Source: Deminuibacter soli (GTDB lineage Bacteria; Bacteroidota; Bacteroidia; Chitinophagales; Chitinophagaceae). Taken from it: a DNA stretch of 64,000 nt. The position numbers and the translations under genes were made by a program. Positions 25,151-33,798 of the stretch are shown piece after piece. Positions within the stretch are counted from its first letter, which is position 1, and the number at the start of each line of letters is the position of its first letter. The notes beneath the pieces were generated by a model. It saw nothing but the letters and a program-made list of their open reading frames with translations, had not been told where the DNA came from and ran no database searches. The stretch spans positions 682,001 to 746,000 of the forward strand of contig NZ_QTJU01000001.1 in assembly GCF_003412455.1 (NCBI RefSeq), read 5' to 3'.

Positions 25151-26143
25151 ATGGAAAAGACGAACTTTATCGATTACATCCGCATTTTTGCCAAAAGCGG
25201 GCATGGCGGCGCTGGCAGCAGGCATTTTGCCCGCACCAAATACAACGCCCAGGCAGGGCCGGATGGCGGTGATGGCGGACGTGGCGGACACATTATTCTG
25301 AAAGGCAACCAGCAGCTGTGGACCTTATTACACCTGCGTTACTATAAAAACGTACTCGCCGAAAACGGCGAAAACGGCAGCAAAAACAACTGTACCGGTC
25401 GTACCGGCAACGATGTGATTATTGAAGTGCCGCTCGGCACAGTAGCCCGTGACGAAGAAACCGGCGAAATGGAAGCCGAAATACTGGAAGACGGCCAGGA
25501 AATTATTTGGCTGCCAGGTGGCCGCGGTGGTTTGGGTAACTCCAACTTTGCCACCCCTACCAACCAGGTGCCCGACCATGCACAACCCGGTGAACCCGGT
25601 GTGGAAGGCTGGAAATCTCTGGAACTGAAGGTATTGGCCGATGTTGGTTTGGTAGGCTTCCCCAACGCAGGCAAATCAACCTTGTTAAGCGCTATTACTG
25701 CCGCACGCCCTAAAATTGCCGATTACGCATTTACTACCTTAACCCCGCAACTGGGCATGATTGAATACCGTGATGGCCGTTCGTTTTGTATGGCTGATTT
25801 ACCCGGTATTATTGAAGGTGCGGCAGAGGGCAAAGGCCTTGGCCACCGCTTCCTGCGCCACATTGAACGCAATTCTGCACTGCTGTTCCTGATCCCGGCA
25901 GACAGTGACGATCACATGAAAGAATTTAATATCCTGGTCAGCGAGCTGGAACAATACAATCCCGATTTGCTGCAGAAAGATTTCATGATCGCCATCAGCA
26001 AAAGCGATATGCTCGATGATGAGCTGAAAGCCGCTATCAGCCAGGAATTGCCAGGCAATGTTCCCCATATCTTCATTTCCTCTGTTACCAATAAGGGACT
26101 AAGCGAATTGAAAGACCAGCTCTGGGAAATATTAAACAAATAA
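25151..26143 (+). CDS. obgE: GTPase ObgE/CgtA
   Basis: Obg is an essential GTPase linked to assembly of the large ribosomal subunit and to stress control. The 330 residues comprise the glycine-rich Obg fold ([34 protein letters not shown]) and the G domain with G1 [10 protein letters not shown]3 DLPGIIEGA and a G4 variant SKSD. The C-terminal OCT domain of some firmicute Obg proteins is absent, as usual in Bacteroidota. A strong terminator follows. Confidence 0.97.
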   Translation: MEKTNFIDYIRIFAKSGHGGAGSRHFARTKYNAQAGPDGGDGGRGGHIILKGNQQLWTLLHLRYYKNVLAENGENGSKNNCTGRTGNDVIIEVPLGTVARDEETGEMEAEILEDGQEIIWLPGGRGGLGNSNFATPTNQVPDHAQPGEPGVEGWKSLELKVLADVGLVGFPNAGKSTLLSAITAARPKIADYAFTTLTPQLGMIEYRDGRSFCMADLPGIIEGAAEGKGLGHRFLRHIERNSALLFLIPADSDDHMKEFNILVSELEQYNPDLLQKDFMIAISKSDMLDDELKAAISQELPGNVPHIFISSVTNKGLSELKDQLWEILNK

Positions 26144-26161
26144 CTATATATCATTTTCTTT

Positions 26162-26212
26162 AAACAAACAGCTGCATTTTGATACATACAGCTGTTTGTT
26201 TATTAATTTTTT
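26162..26212 (+). terminator. Terminator of obgE
   Basis: A perfect 13-base stem (AAACAAACAGCTG and its complement) with a 14-base loop is followed by ATTAATTTTTTG, 19 bases after the obgE stop. Confidence 0.9.
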
Positions 26213-26244
26213 GTGAATACAAGGCAAATATTACTTCTCTTCAG

Positions 26245-26252
26245 TATATTTG
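26245..26252 (+). promoter_or_regulatory. -7 promoter box with long 5' leader
   Basis: TATATTTG fits TAnnTTTG. The next start codon is at 26433, so the 5' leader would be about 175 bases, long compared with other genes in this window. It contains short repeats such as CGAACGAACAG and AACGCCTTGGCGTT (a small hairpin at about 26351-26364). Confidence 0.45.
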
Positions 26253-26432
26253 CAGTACACAATTCAGCGAACGAACAGTTCACCTTTCTTCGCAGAACCT
26301 TTTCGATCGAATAGTTCCCACCGTTTGCTTGTTCCGCCGATTGCATTGATTAACGCCTTGGCGTTCACGATTGATTTAGCATGTGATAGGATTGTTTTTG
26401 CCGCTTTTATTAAACCGCTAAAAATTATTGTT

Positions 26433-26870
26433 ATGAAAAAACAATCATTCCGTGTAGTATTGAAACAGGTGTTGATGGCAGCCGGTATCGCAGCAGTAGT
26501 AACCCTGGCCCTGCCCGCATCAAGCAAAGCAAACACTTACAATAACAGTGTTGATTCAGTAGGCACATCCGTAAAAAAAGCCGAAATCCAATACCTTGGC
26601 ACTTACGACAACAGCGTTTGGTTCAACATTAACTTCGCGAACCCCAATGCCAATAAATTCGAGATCATCATCAAAAACGATGAAAACGAAGTACTGTACC
26701 AGGGTAAATTCAGCGACAAGAATTTCTCTAAAAAAGTAAAAATCCTGAAAGAGCAGGACGAAATGAAACCAACGTTCATTCTCCGCTCACAGGACAATGA
26801 AACTGAACAGCGTTTCGTTATCAACAGCGCCACCCGGCTCATTGAGGAAGTAGTAGTTACAAAACTCTAA
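26433..26870 (+). CDS. Hypothetical exported protein
   Basis: The ATG at 26433 begins a typical signal peptide (MKKQSFRVVLKQVLMAAGIAAVVTLALPASSKA), and the mature protein has about 112 residues. I do not assign a family. The mature part (SVWFNINFANPNANKFEIIIKNDENEVLYQGKFSDKNF) looks like a small beta-sandwich; comparable short exported proteins are common in Chitinophagaceae. The frame is open far upstream, but those residues precede a clear signal peptide and lie in the leader. A strong terminator follows. Confidence 0.8.
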   Translation: MKKQSFRVVLKQVLMAAGIAAVVTLALPASSKANTYNNSVDSVGTSVKKAEIQYLGTYDNSVWFNINFANPNANKFEIIIKNDENEVLYQGKFSDKNFSKKVKILKEQDEMKPTFILRSQDNETEQRFVINSATRLIEEVVVTKL

Positions 26871-26918
26871 CTGGTGACCACTTCATTTGCGTCACAAACA
26901 AATGAAACCATCAACAAT

Positions 26919-26958
26919 AAAAATAGGTTGCCCCCTTACATGAGGCAACCTATTTTTT
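26919..26958 (+). terminator. Terminator of the 26433 gene
   Basis: AAAAATAGGTTGCC pairs with its complement over an 11-base loop and runs into TTTTTTAT. Its A-run allows weak function in the other direction for the convergent glycosylase gene. Confidence 0.9.
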
Positions 26959-26977
26959 ATTTACCCGGCTAAGCGCT

Positions 26978-27005
26978 CAAAAACCATCTAGCCATACAGC
27001 CATCA
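26978..27005. repeat. Short copy of the GATGG-type intergenic repeat (inverted)
   Basis: AACCATCTAGCCATACAGCCATCAATC is, read on the other strand, a run of GATGG/TATGG units like those at 25058-25089. It lies directly at the 3' end of the glycosylase gene. Confidence 0.45.
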
Positions 27006-27008
27006 ATC

Positions 27009-27614
27009 TTACAAGGCGATCCCCACATCTTTCCATCGCCACAAATGAATACAGGCATAGGTGCGGTAAGGGCTCCATGCTTCAGATAGTTTCAGCATCT
27101 TCAGCCGCAGCGCTTTTTTATCCAGCTTCTGCAGCTTGTATACACCAATCATCGCATTTTGTATGCCCAGGTCATCTACTGCAAACACATCTTCCCTGCC
27201 CAGCGAAAACATCAGCAACATTTCCACCGTCCACCTGCCTACGCCTTTTATCTGCGTAAGCAAATCGATGATCTCATCGTTCTCCATTTTCAGCAGCTTT
27301 TTATCCGTGATCTTGTTTTCTATGCAGAACAATGCCACATTCAGCACATACTGCACCTTGGCATTGCTTAAGCCCACGCTGCGCAGCACAGACGGGTCTG
27401 TTGCCAGTATCTGTTTGGGACCTGGCTCCTTCCCCTTGTATAATTCAAGAAAACGGTGGTAAATCACCTTTGCCACTTTGGTGCTCAGTTGCTGGCTCAT
27501 AATGCTGGCAATTAAGCGAAGCGGTATATTGTCGCGCACCGGCAGCGGCTCCAGTGGCTCGCGTATAATAGCAGTCAGCTTTTTATCTTTCTGTAAATGT
27601 TCCAGGTAATTCAT
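27009..27614 (-). CDS. DNA-3-methyladenine glycosylase, AlkA-type (HhH-GPD)
   Basis: The 201-residue DNA repair glycosylase should remove alkylated purines. It contains the helix-hairpin-helix LTQIKGVGRWTVEMLLMFSLG followed by the catalytic Asp in FAVDDLGIQ, and ends with the SEAWSPYRTYACIHLWRW segment of the AlkA/Mag group. It lacks the N-terminal domain of E. coli AlkA (282 residues) and so is of the compact type. It is monocistronic and divergent from the next gene. Confidence 0.92.
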   Translation of the reverse strand: MNYLEHLQKDKKLTAIIREPLEPLPVRDNIPLRLIASIMSQQLSTKVAKVIYHRFLELYKGKEPGPKQILATDPSVLRSVGLSNAKVQYVLNVALFCIENKITDKKLLKMENDEIIDLLTQIKGVGRWTVEMLLMFSLGREDVFAVDDLGIQNAMIGVYKLQKLDKKALRLKMLKLSEAWSPYRTYACIHLWRWKDVGIAL

Positions 27615-27717
27615 CTTTCTAAAATAATCTGAAATTAGGAGAATGCCATCATTTGAAATACCCGGAAATTGCGGAAATGGATGAACGGTTATGGCAGTTC
27701 TTGTTTATTTTTAAGGC

Positions 27718-28143
27718 ATGAGAAAATACTACTGCCTGCTTATTACCTTACTGCTGTTAAACAGCGCACATGCGCAAAGTAAAGACGAGCAGGAAATCCG
27801 CGGCCTGCTCAATATACAAACCGAAGCCTGGAACCATGGGAATATCGAAGCATTTATGCAAACCTACTGGCAAAGCGACAGCCTGCTGTTTGTAGGAAAG
27901 AAGGGTATTCAATACGGCTGGACCAACACGCTCAATAACTACAAAAAGAGTTATCCCGATGCCACGGCCATGGGCCAGCTGCATTTCAACATATTGCAGG
28001 TAAAACGCCTGTCTGCCCTGTATTTCTTTGTTGTGGGCGAATGGCACCTGCAACGCACCATCGGCAACCTCGACGGCCATTACACTTTGTTGTTGCGCAA
28101 AATAAAAGGCCATTGGCTCATCGTCTCCGACCACAGCAGCTAA
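27718..28143 (+). CDS. Exported NTF2-like (DUF4440/SnoaL-type) protein
   Basis: The 141-residue protein has a signal peptide (LLITLLLLNSAHAQ) and then a single NTF2-like fold: a helical start EIRGLLNIQTEAWNHGNIEAFMQTYW, then strands to the end LLLRKIKGHWLIVSDHSS. This matches DUF4440 proteins, which have varied or unknown roles. No operon partner is evident. Confidence 0.85.
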   Translation: MRKYYCLLITLLLLNSAHAQSKDEQEIRGLLNIQTEAWNHGNIEAFMQTYWQSDSLLFVGKKGIQYGWTNTLNNYKKSYPDATAMGQLHFNILQVKRLSALYFFVVGEWHLQRTIGNLDGHYTLLLRKIKGHWLIVSDHSS

Positions 28144-28395
28144 AACGTGAATCATCAGTCGTGAGTGATCTAAGCGAGCTCTTTTCGAGAATCGAGAATC
28201 GACAGTCGAGACCATCTTAGCAAGTCAGCCCGAAGCGAAAAGCGCCGGTGAGGACACCGGCTTCGGCATAGAAGAAAGTCCCGCCGCGGCTAAGCCGGTG
28301 CGGGACTACATCCCAGCCGTTGCCGGTGTCTCCACCGGCAACAAATCTTCGCTCCATTCACTATTGCCTGTTCACTATTCACCACTCACTGGTTT
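28144..28395. repeat. Cluster of hairpins, REP-like element
   Basis: The 252-base gap holds no gene but has three hairpins in a row: GCCGGTG-AGGA-CACCGGC, a stem AGTCCCGC/GCGGGACT enclosing CGGC-TAA-GCCG, and GTTGCCGGTG-TCTC-CACCGGCAAC. It begins with GAGAATCGAGAATCGACAGTCGAGA units and ends with TTCACTATTCACCACTCACT, which partly complements GTCGTGAGTGA at the other end. Both flanking genes are convergent. Confidence 0.6.
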
Positions 28396-29169
28396 TCACT
28401 TCAGCAACAAATCCCTGAAATCAGTCGAATCTCCTTTAAACACGTTAAAGTCAACCTTGCTTTCAATACCGTCTACATTACCCTGTTCGTTGTGCTGCCA
28501 AAAAATCCAGTCGCGTTTAATGCGTGGCTGTTCTTCCTGCACATAATGTGCAATCCATAATGGGTATTCATCAAACGGGGTACCGAGGTATTGCTCGTAA
28601 AAATCAACATAAGAATACAGGATGGGCTTTACATGATACGCCTGTTCAACTGTTTGCAGCCAGGCCAGCACCTCCTTGCGCATTTGCTCGGGCCGTACGC
28701 CGTACAACTGTTCAATATCCAGCACCGGCGGTAAATCGCCGGGTTCAAGTGTTACGGTATGAATAAAGTTTTCTGCCTGTGCCTTGCCGCTCTTGGTAGC
28801 CAGGAAAAAATGATAGGCCCCGCGTGGCACACCGCTTTCCTTGGCCCTTGCCCAGTTGCGGCGAAACTGCCGGTCTACATTGCCCAGTCCCTCGGTGGCT
28901 TTAATAAAAGCAAACCCGATGCGCACATCCTGCACATGCATCTTCTTAACGGCAGGCCAGTATATTTTGCCCTGGTGTTTGCTTACATCTACGCCGTGCA
29001 GCATATAACCCTGCGGCATGTCAATATCGAAACCGGTATAGTGCACAAACCTGGCTTCAGGCTCAAACCACCCGGTAATCCAGAGGTAGGCGCCTGCGCC
29101 GGCAAGCAGCAATACAATAAGTACGCGTATCAATAGACGGGCAAGGGAAGGTTTTCTGGTTGGTGTCAT
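28396..29169 (-). CDS. GH25 family lysozyme, membrane-anchored
   Basis: This 257-residue cell-wall muramidase has an N-terminal membrane anchor (residues about 10-30, LLIRVLIVLLLAGAGAYLWITGW). GH25 motifs follow: GVDVSKHQG, FAFIKATEG, YHFFLATKSG and the catalytic pair in LPPVLDIEQL. The end segment IFWQHNEQGNVDGIESKVDFNVF is also typical. It should cleave the glycan strand of peptidoglycan from the periplasmic face. It is divergent from the radical SAM gene. Confidence 0.93.
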   Translation of the reverse strand: MTPTRKPSLARLLIRVLIVLLLAGAGAYLWITGWFEPEARFVHYTGFDIDMPQGYMLHGVDVSKHQGKIYWPAVKKMHVQDVRIGFAFIKATEGLGNVDRQFRRNWARAKESGVPRGAYHFFLATKSGKAQAENFIHTVTLEPGDLPPVLDIEQLYGVRPEQMRKEVLAWLQTVEQAYHVKPILYSYVDFYEQYLGTPFDEYPLWIAHYVQEEQPRIKRDWIFWQHNEQGNVDGIESKVDFNVFKGDSTDFRDLLLK

Positions 29170-29234
29170 TATTGCTTACTGCTTAATTGGTATCAAGTTG
29201 CAAAAATGCGGAATTTCGTACTTTTACATTAACC

Positions 29235-30266
29235 ATGGCATATTTCAATTTTAACGATAGCGTGAACCTGATGTCGAAGCTAACCCCGAAAAGGCTATGG
29301 AATGCCACAAAGGTGTATAGCAGTTACTGGATAACCCGTATCACGGGCAAACCCATACAATGGGGCTACCCGGTATCCATCTCATTCGAACCAACCACTT
29401 CCTGTAACCTGCGTTGCCCTGAATGCCCCAGCGGACTAAGGGCTTTTACCCGCCCTACAGGCATGTTGCAGCAGGATTTTTTCCGTGATACCATCGATTC
29501 CATTTATAAAGAGCTGTTGTACCTTATTTTTTATTTCCAGGGCGAGCCTTACCTCAATCCCAATTTCCTGGAAATGGTAAAATACGCACATGATAAGGGT
29601 ATTTACACGGCCACCAGCACAAATGCACATTATTTAACAGATGAGCGCGCCCGCAAAACAGTGGAAAGCGGGTTAGACAGGCTGATTATTTCTGTTGACG
29701 GCACTACCCAGGATGTGTACCAGCAATACCGCGTGGGCGGCAAACTGGAAAAAGTGCTCGAAGGCGCCCGCAATATTGTTAAGTGGAAAAAAGAACTCAA
29801 CAGCAAAACACCGTTTGTTTTTTTCCAGTTCCTGGTGGTAAAACCCAATGAACACCAGATCGAGGAAATAAAACAGCTGGCAAAGGAAATTGGTGTAGAC
29901 CAGGTGCGTTTTAAAACCGCGCAGGTATACGATTACGAAAACGATCCCCACCAGCTGATCCCTGACAATGAAAAATACAGCCGTTATAAAAAGAACAAAA
30001 AGGGCGAAATGACCATCAAAAGCGGTTTGGGCAACCATTGCTCCAAATTGTGGCAGGGGAACGTGATTACCTGGGACGGGCTGGTAGTACCCTGCTGTTT
30101 CGACAAGGATGCCATGCACCAGCTGGGAAACCTTAAAGTACAGAGTTTCAAGGAGATATGGAATAACGACAATTACAGGCAATTCCGTAAAGAGTTGCTA
30201 ACCAGCAGAAAAAACATAGATATCTGTGCAAATTGCAGCGAGGGCCTCTCAGTTTGGGAAGAATGA
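29235..30266 (+). CDS. Radical SAM/SPASM domain protein
   Basis: The enzyme binds a [4Fe-4S] cluster and S-adenosylmethionine through C-x3-C-x2-C in TSCNLRCPEC. It has a SPASM-like C-terminus with further cysteines (HCSKLW, VVPCCFDKD, ICANCSEG). The ATG at 29235 (MAYFNFNDSVNLMSKL) gives 343 residues; an upstream start at 29187 is less likely because a TACTTTTA promoter-like box lies at 29219-29226. SPASM proteins often modify peptides or serve as maturases, but no partner peptide gene is visible nearby. Confidence 0.88.
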   Translation: MAYFNFNDSVNLMSKLTPKRLWNATKVYSSYWITRITGKPIQWGYPVSISFEPTTSCNLRCPECPSGLRAFTRPTGMLQQDFFRDTIDSIYKELLYLIFYFQGEPYLNPNFLEMVKYAHDKGIYTATSTNAHYLTDERARKTVESGLDRLIISVDGTTQDVYQQYRVGGKLEKVLEGARNIVKWKKELNSKTPFVFFQFLVVKPNEHQIEEIKQLAKEIGVDQVRFKTAQVYDYENDPHQLIPDNEKYSRYKKNKKGEMTIKSGLGNHCSKLWQGNVITWDGLVVPCCFDKDAMHQLGNLKVQSFKEIWNNDNYRQFRKELLTSRKNIDICANCSEGLSVWEE

Positions 30267-30323
30267 GCTATATTGTTAGCGCTTTATTGAAATCGTTAGA
30301 CCCTTGCAACCCTTTTTTGTATT

Positions 30324-30776
30324 ATGAACATAGATAAGGCGATTAATCAAACCAAGTTCAGAAGTGAATATCAAAAGCTGATGATCAATGTGATCTTCTC
30401 TTCTAACTGGATCACCGAAAACCAGAAAAAATTTCTGGAGCCGGAGGACATCACGCCTCAGCAGTACAACATTCTCCGCATTTTGCGCGGCAGTCACAAA
30501 CCGCTCAGCACCCTGCAGATCAGGGAACGTATGCTCGACAAAATGAGCGATACCAGCCGCATTGTAGACCGCTTATTACTGAAAGGTTTCGTCGACAAAA
30601 AGACCTGCGCTACCGATAAGCGCCTGGTTGACATTACCATCAACGACAGAGGTCTCGAAATGCTCCTTCGCCTCGACAACCGTAACCTCGAACTCGATCG
30701 CATGGTTACCAACACACTCTCCGAGGACGAGGCAAGAACTTTAAACAATTTATTGGATAAGATGCGGAATGAATAA
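30324..30776 (+). CDS. MarR family transcriptional regulator
   Basis: The 150-residue winged-helix regulator shows the MarR core: PQQYNILRILRGSHKPLSTLQIRERMLDKMSDTSRIVDRLLLKGFVDKKTCATDKRLVDITI. It lies 57 bases downstream of the radical SAM gene in the same direction and may regulate it or itself. The ligand is unknown. Confidence 0.92.
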   Translation: MNIDKAINQTKFRSEYQKLMINVIFSSNWITENQKKFLEPEDITPQQYNILRILRGSHKPLSTLQIRERMLDKMSDTSRIVDRLLLKGFVDKKTCATDKRLVDITINDRGLEMLLRLDNRNLELDRMVTNTLSEDEARTLNNLLDKMRNE

Positions 30777-30860
30777 AAACAGAATACGTCTATCTTCGCT
30801 GCCCCGCACATAAATGGATTGCCCCCGGCACTATTTGTGTGTTGTCACTTGCGCATTTAT

Positions 30861-32453
30861 TTGATCAGAAAATCTATACGAGTAGTGAAGTGCAGCTATT
30901 TTTTTGTTTTTGTTTTAGCCCTTTTTTGCCCGCTAACCATCCTGTTTGGACAATATTCCCCCAAATACGAATTCAGAGGGGTGTGGATTGCCACAGTGGC
31001 TAATATTGACTGGCCCAGCCGCAAAGGGTTACCCGTTGAACAGCAGAAAGCCGAGTTTAAACGCATACTCGACCTGCACCAGCGTAATGGCATGAATGCC
31101 GTGATTGTGCAGGTAAGGCCGGCAGCAGATGCATTTTACCCATCGCCCTACGAGCCCTGGAGCGAATACCTCAGCGGCAAACAGGGCGTTGCGCCAGTAC
31201 CTTATTACGATCCGCTGCAGTTTATGATTGATGAAGCGCACAAACGCGGCATGGAGTTTCATGCATGGATTAATCCCTACCGCGCCGTGCTGCACAACAA
31301 CAGCTCGTCTGTTGCACCCAATCATATTACCCGCACCCACCCCGACTGGTTTGTGAACTACGGCGGAAGTAAATATTTTGACCCCGGCAAACCCGAAGTA
31401 ATGAACTACGTGGTTAACGTGGTAAAAGATATTGTAGAGCGCTACGATATAGACGGCATTCACCTGGACGATTATTTTTATCCCTATAAAATACCCGGCA
31501 GGGAATTTCCCGATGCCGCTACCTACCGCAAATACGGCGCTGGCATGGAGAAAGACGACTGGCGCCGCAGCAACTGCGATTCCCTGATTTTTAAACTGCA
31601 CCAAGTAATCACCGCTGCCAATCCGTATGTAAAATTTGGCGTTAGTCCGTTCGGCGTGTGGCGCAACAAATCCGACGACCCGCAGGGCAGCAATACCCGC
31701 GGCGGCTCACCTGCCTACGACGATTTATACGCAGACATTTTGCTGTGGCTGGAGAAAAAATGGGTAGATTATGTTGCACCCCAGCTGTACTGGGAAATAG
31801 GCCACCAGCTGTGCGATTACCGTACCCTGCTGGATTGGTGGGGCAACAATACCTATGGCCGCCACCTGTATATTGGTCATGGCATGTACCGCACCGTTGA
31901 AAACGTAACCGCAGCATGGCGCGGCACACACGAAATACCCAACCAGATTGAACTGTTACGCCGCAACGATAAAGTGCAGGGCAGCGCTTTCTTCAGCAGC
32001 AAAAACTTTGAAGAAAACCCGCATGGCTGGGATGATAGCTTGCGCAACCACTATTACCATTTCCCCGCCATTGTGCCGCCCATGCGCTGGCTCGATGCCC
32101 TGGCCCCCTTACAGCCCAGCATTACCAATGCACGCGATATTGCCGACCGGTCTGTTACCGCAGCCCCCATTATACGTATTGATGGCGCGGCAAAAGATAC
32201 CGAGCTGGTAAAAAGCTTCGTGATTTATGCCACCAACACATACAACGTACTGGGCCAGCAACCCCGTTACATGGTGGTACCCAAAGACGACAATACTTTC
32301 AGCCTCGATATTCTGCAGAGCGATTTGCCGGCAGACTGGACCAACTGTTTTATTGCCATCAGCACCATTAACCGCAGCAACAACGAGAGCCCTATCAGCA
32401 ACACGGTAGAGTTCATCAAAACCGACAAAGGCTGGATGATTCCAAGGCAATAG
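30861..32453 (+). CDS. Glycosyl hydrolase-like family 10 (GHL10/DUF187) secreted protein
   Basis: This exported hydrolase-like protein has the PF02638 domain (EFRGVWIATVANIDWPS, NGMNAVIVQVRPAADAFYPS, FHAWINPYRAV, IDGIHLDDYFYPY). A C-terminal fibronectin-like part follows. The start is uncertain because no ATG fits: in-frame TTG at 30819, TTG at 30861 and GTG at 30885 are possible. The start at 30861 gives a basic n-region (MIRKSIRVVK) and a good signal peptide ending in ILFGQ, so I chose it. Related proteins act on peptidoglycan glycan or other polysaccharides, and the substrate is not known here. Confidence 0.85.
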   Translation: MIRKSIRVVKCSYFFVFVLALFCPLTILFGQYSPKYEFRGVWIATVANIDWPSRKGLPVEQQKAEFKRILDLHQRNGMNAVIVQVRPAADAFYPSPYEPWSEYLSGKQGVAPVPYYDPLQFMIDEAHKRGMEFHAWINPYRAVLHNNSSSVAPNHITRTHPDWFVNYGGSKYFDPGKPEVMNYVVNVVKDIVERYDIDGIHLDDYFYPYKIPGREFPDAATYRKYGAGMEKDDWRRSNCDSLIFKLHQVITAANPYVKFGVSPFGVWRNKSDDPQGSNTRGGSPAYDDLYADILLWLEKKWVDYVAPQLYWEIGHQLCDYRTLLDWWGNNTYGRHLYIGHGMYRTVENVTAAWRGTHEIPNQIELLRRNDKVQGSAFFSSKNFEENPHGWDDSLRNHYYHFPAIVPPMRWLDALAPLQPSITNARDIADRSVTAAPIIRIDGAAKDTELVKSFVIYATNTYNVLGQQPRYMVVPKDDNTFSLDILQSDLPADWTNCFIAISTINRSNNESPISNTVEFIKTDKGWMIPRQ

Positions 32454-32465
32454 CCATCTTCTTCC

Positions 32466-32473
32466 TACCTTTG
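32466..32473 (+). promoter_or_regulatory. -7 promoter box of the DegT aminotransferase gene
   Basis: TACCTTTG fits TAnnTTTG and lies 42 bases before the ATG at 32516, so the 5' leader would be about 35 bases. Confidence 0.5.
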
Positions 32474-32515
32474 CCGCAGTAGCCATTACATCCGATTAAC
32501 TTTAAAATTTTAGCT

Positions 32516-33736
32516 ATGCCCGGATTTGAATTTTTTGGAGCAGAAGAGCGCAAAGAAGTCAACGACGTACTCGAAACCGGAATTATCATGCGTTATGGTT
32601 TCGACGGACCACGCAAAGGCGTTTATAAATCACGTGAGCTGGAACAGGCTATCTGTGAGCGCCTGGGCAGCAAACATGCATTGCTTGTTTCAAGCGGCAC
32701 CGCAGCTTTAACCACGGCTATGGCTGCGCTGGGCATTGGTGCAGGCGACGAGGTAATTATGCCCGGTTTCACATTCGTAGCCAGCTTTGAAGCCGTATTA
32801 AGTGTAGGCGCCGTACCTGTGCTGGTAGATATTGACGAAACGCTTACACTGAACCCGGAAGCAGTGAAAAAGGCCATTACCCCGAAAACAAAATGCATTA
32901 TGCCGGTACATATGTGCGGCAGCATGGCCGATCTGGATGCTTTACAGGCAATAGCCAAACAACATAACCTGCTGCTGCTCGAAGACGCTTGCCAGAGCAT
33001 CGGCGCAACCTATAAAGGCAAGGCCCTCGGCACCATTGGCGATGCAGGCACTTTCTCTTTCGACTTTGTAAAAACCGTTACCTGCGGCGAAGGCGGTGCG
33101 GTGTTAACCAACAACAGCACGGTATACGAAAACTGCGATGGTTTCAGTGATCATGGGCACGATCACAAACGTGGAGACGACCGTGGTGCAGATGAACATC
33201 CTTTTCTGGGTTACAACTACCGCATCAGCGAACTGCATGCAGCAGTAGGGCTGGCGCAGTTCCGCAAGCTTGATCAGTTCCTGGAACTGCAGCGCAAAAA
33301 CTACGGCATCTGGAAAGAAGCCCTGGGCGCTATTCCTGAAGTAAGCTTCAGAACAGTACCCGATGCTGCAGGAGACAGCTGCACGTTTGTATCCTGGTTT
33401 ATGCCTACCGGCGAACTGATGCAGGCCGTACTGGCAGAACTGAAAGCGCAGAATATAGCAGGCGGCCATATGTACTGGTTTAACCACAACTGGCACTACA
33501 TCCGCAAATGGGATCACCTGAAAACAGCGAAAAGCCTGTACCCTTTGAACGAAGCGCAGCAACAGGCGTTGCGGGCATTGCAGCAGCAGGATTTTTCCGC
33601 GAGCGACGTCATCATGTCACGCTGCGTAAGCACCGCTATTACACTGGGCCTTACAGAAGCACAGGTAAAAGAAAAAGCCGGTGCAGTAGCAACGGCTATC
33701 AAAAAAGTGCTGCAACAGCAGGCTGTTTCAGCATAA
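32516..33736 (+). CDS. DegT/DnrJ/EryC1/StrS family aminotransferase
   Basis: The PLP-dependent enzyme of 406 residues shows the family motifs ALLVSSGTAALTTAM, GDEVIMPGFTFVAS, LLLEDACQSIGATYKG and the PLP lysine in FSFDFVKTVTCGEGG. The family transaminates keto-sugars in surface polysaccharide or antibiotic synthesis. No sugar nucleotide genes surround it here, so the substrate is unknown. An unusual insert GHDHKRGDDRGADEH follows the PLP region. Confidence 0.92.
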   Translation: MPGFEFFGAEERKEVNDVLETGIIMRYGFDGPRKGVYKSRELEQAICERLGSKHALLVSSGTAALTTAMAALGIGAGDEVIMPGFTFVASFEAVLSVGAVPVLVDIDETLTLNPEAVKKAITPKTKCIMPVHMCGSMADLDALQAIAKQHNLLLLEDACQSIGATYKGKALGTIGDAGTFSFDFVKTVTCGEGGAVLTNNSTVYENCDGFSDHGHDHKRGDDRGADEHPFLGYNYRISELHAAVGLAQFRKLDQFLELQRKNYGIWKEALGAIPEVSFRTVPDAAGDSCTFVSWFMPTGELMQAVLAELKAQNIAGGHMYWFNHNWHYIRKWDHLKTAKSLYPLNEAQQQALRALQQQDFSASDVIMSRCVSTAITLGLTEAQVKEKAGAVATAIKKVLQQQAVSA

Positions 33737-33761
33737 TACAATATTGTTCTCTTGCACAAAG

Positions 33762-33798
33762 GCTGTTTTATACCACCAGGTGTGAAACAGCTTTTTTT
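33762..33798. terminator. Terminator between DegT and hybrid kinase genes
   Basis: GCTGTTT pairs with AAACAGC around an inner ACC/GGT stem, followed by T7 on the plus strand. It overlaps the stop of the minus-strand kinase gene by two bases, so the two convergent transcripts end together. Confidence 0.75.

Noticed and set aside
26250-26432. N-terminal extension of the exported protein at 26433
   Set aside because: The upstream in-frame codons precede a clear signal peptide and overlap the promoter box; they are read as untranslated leader.
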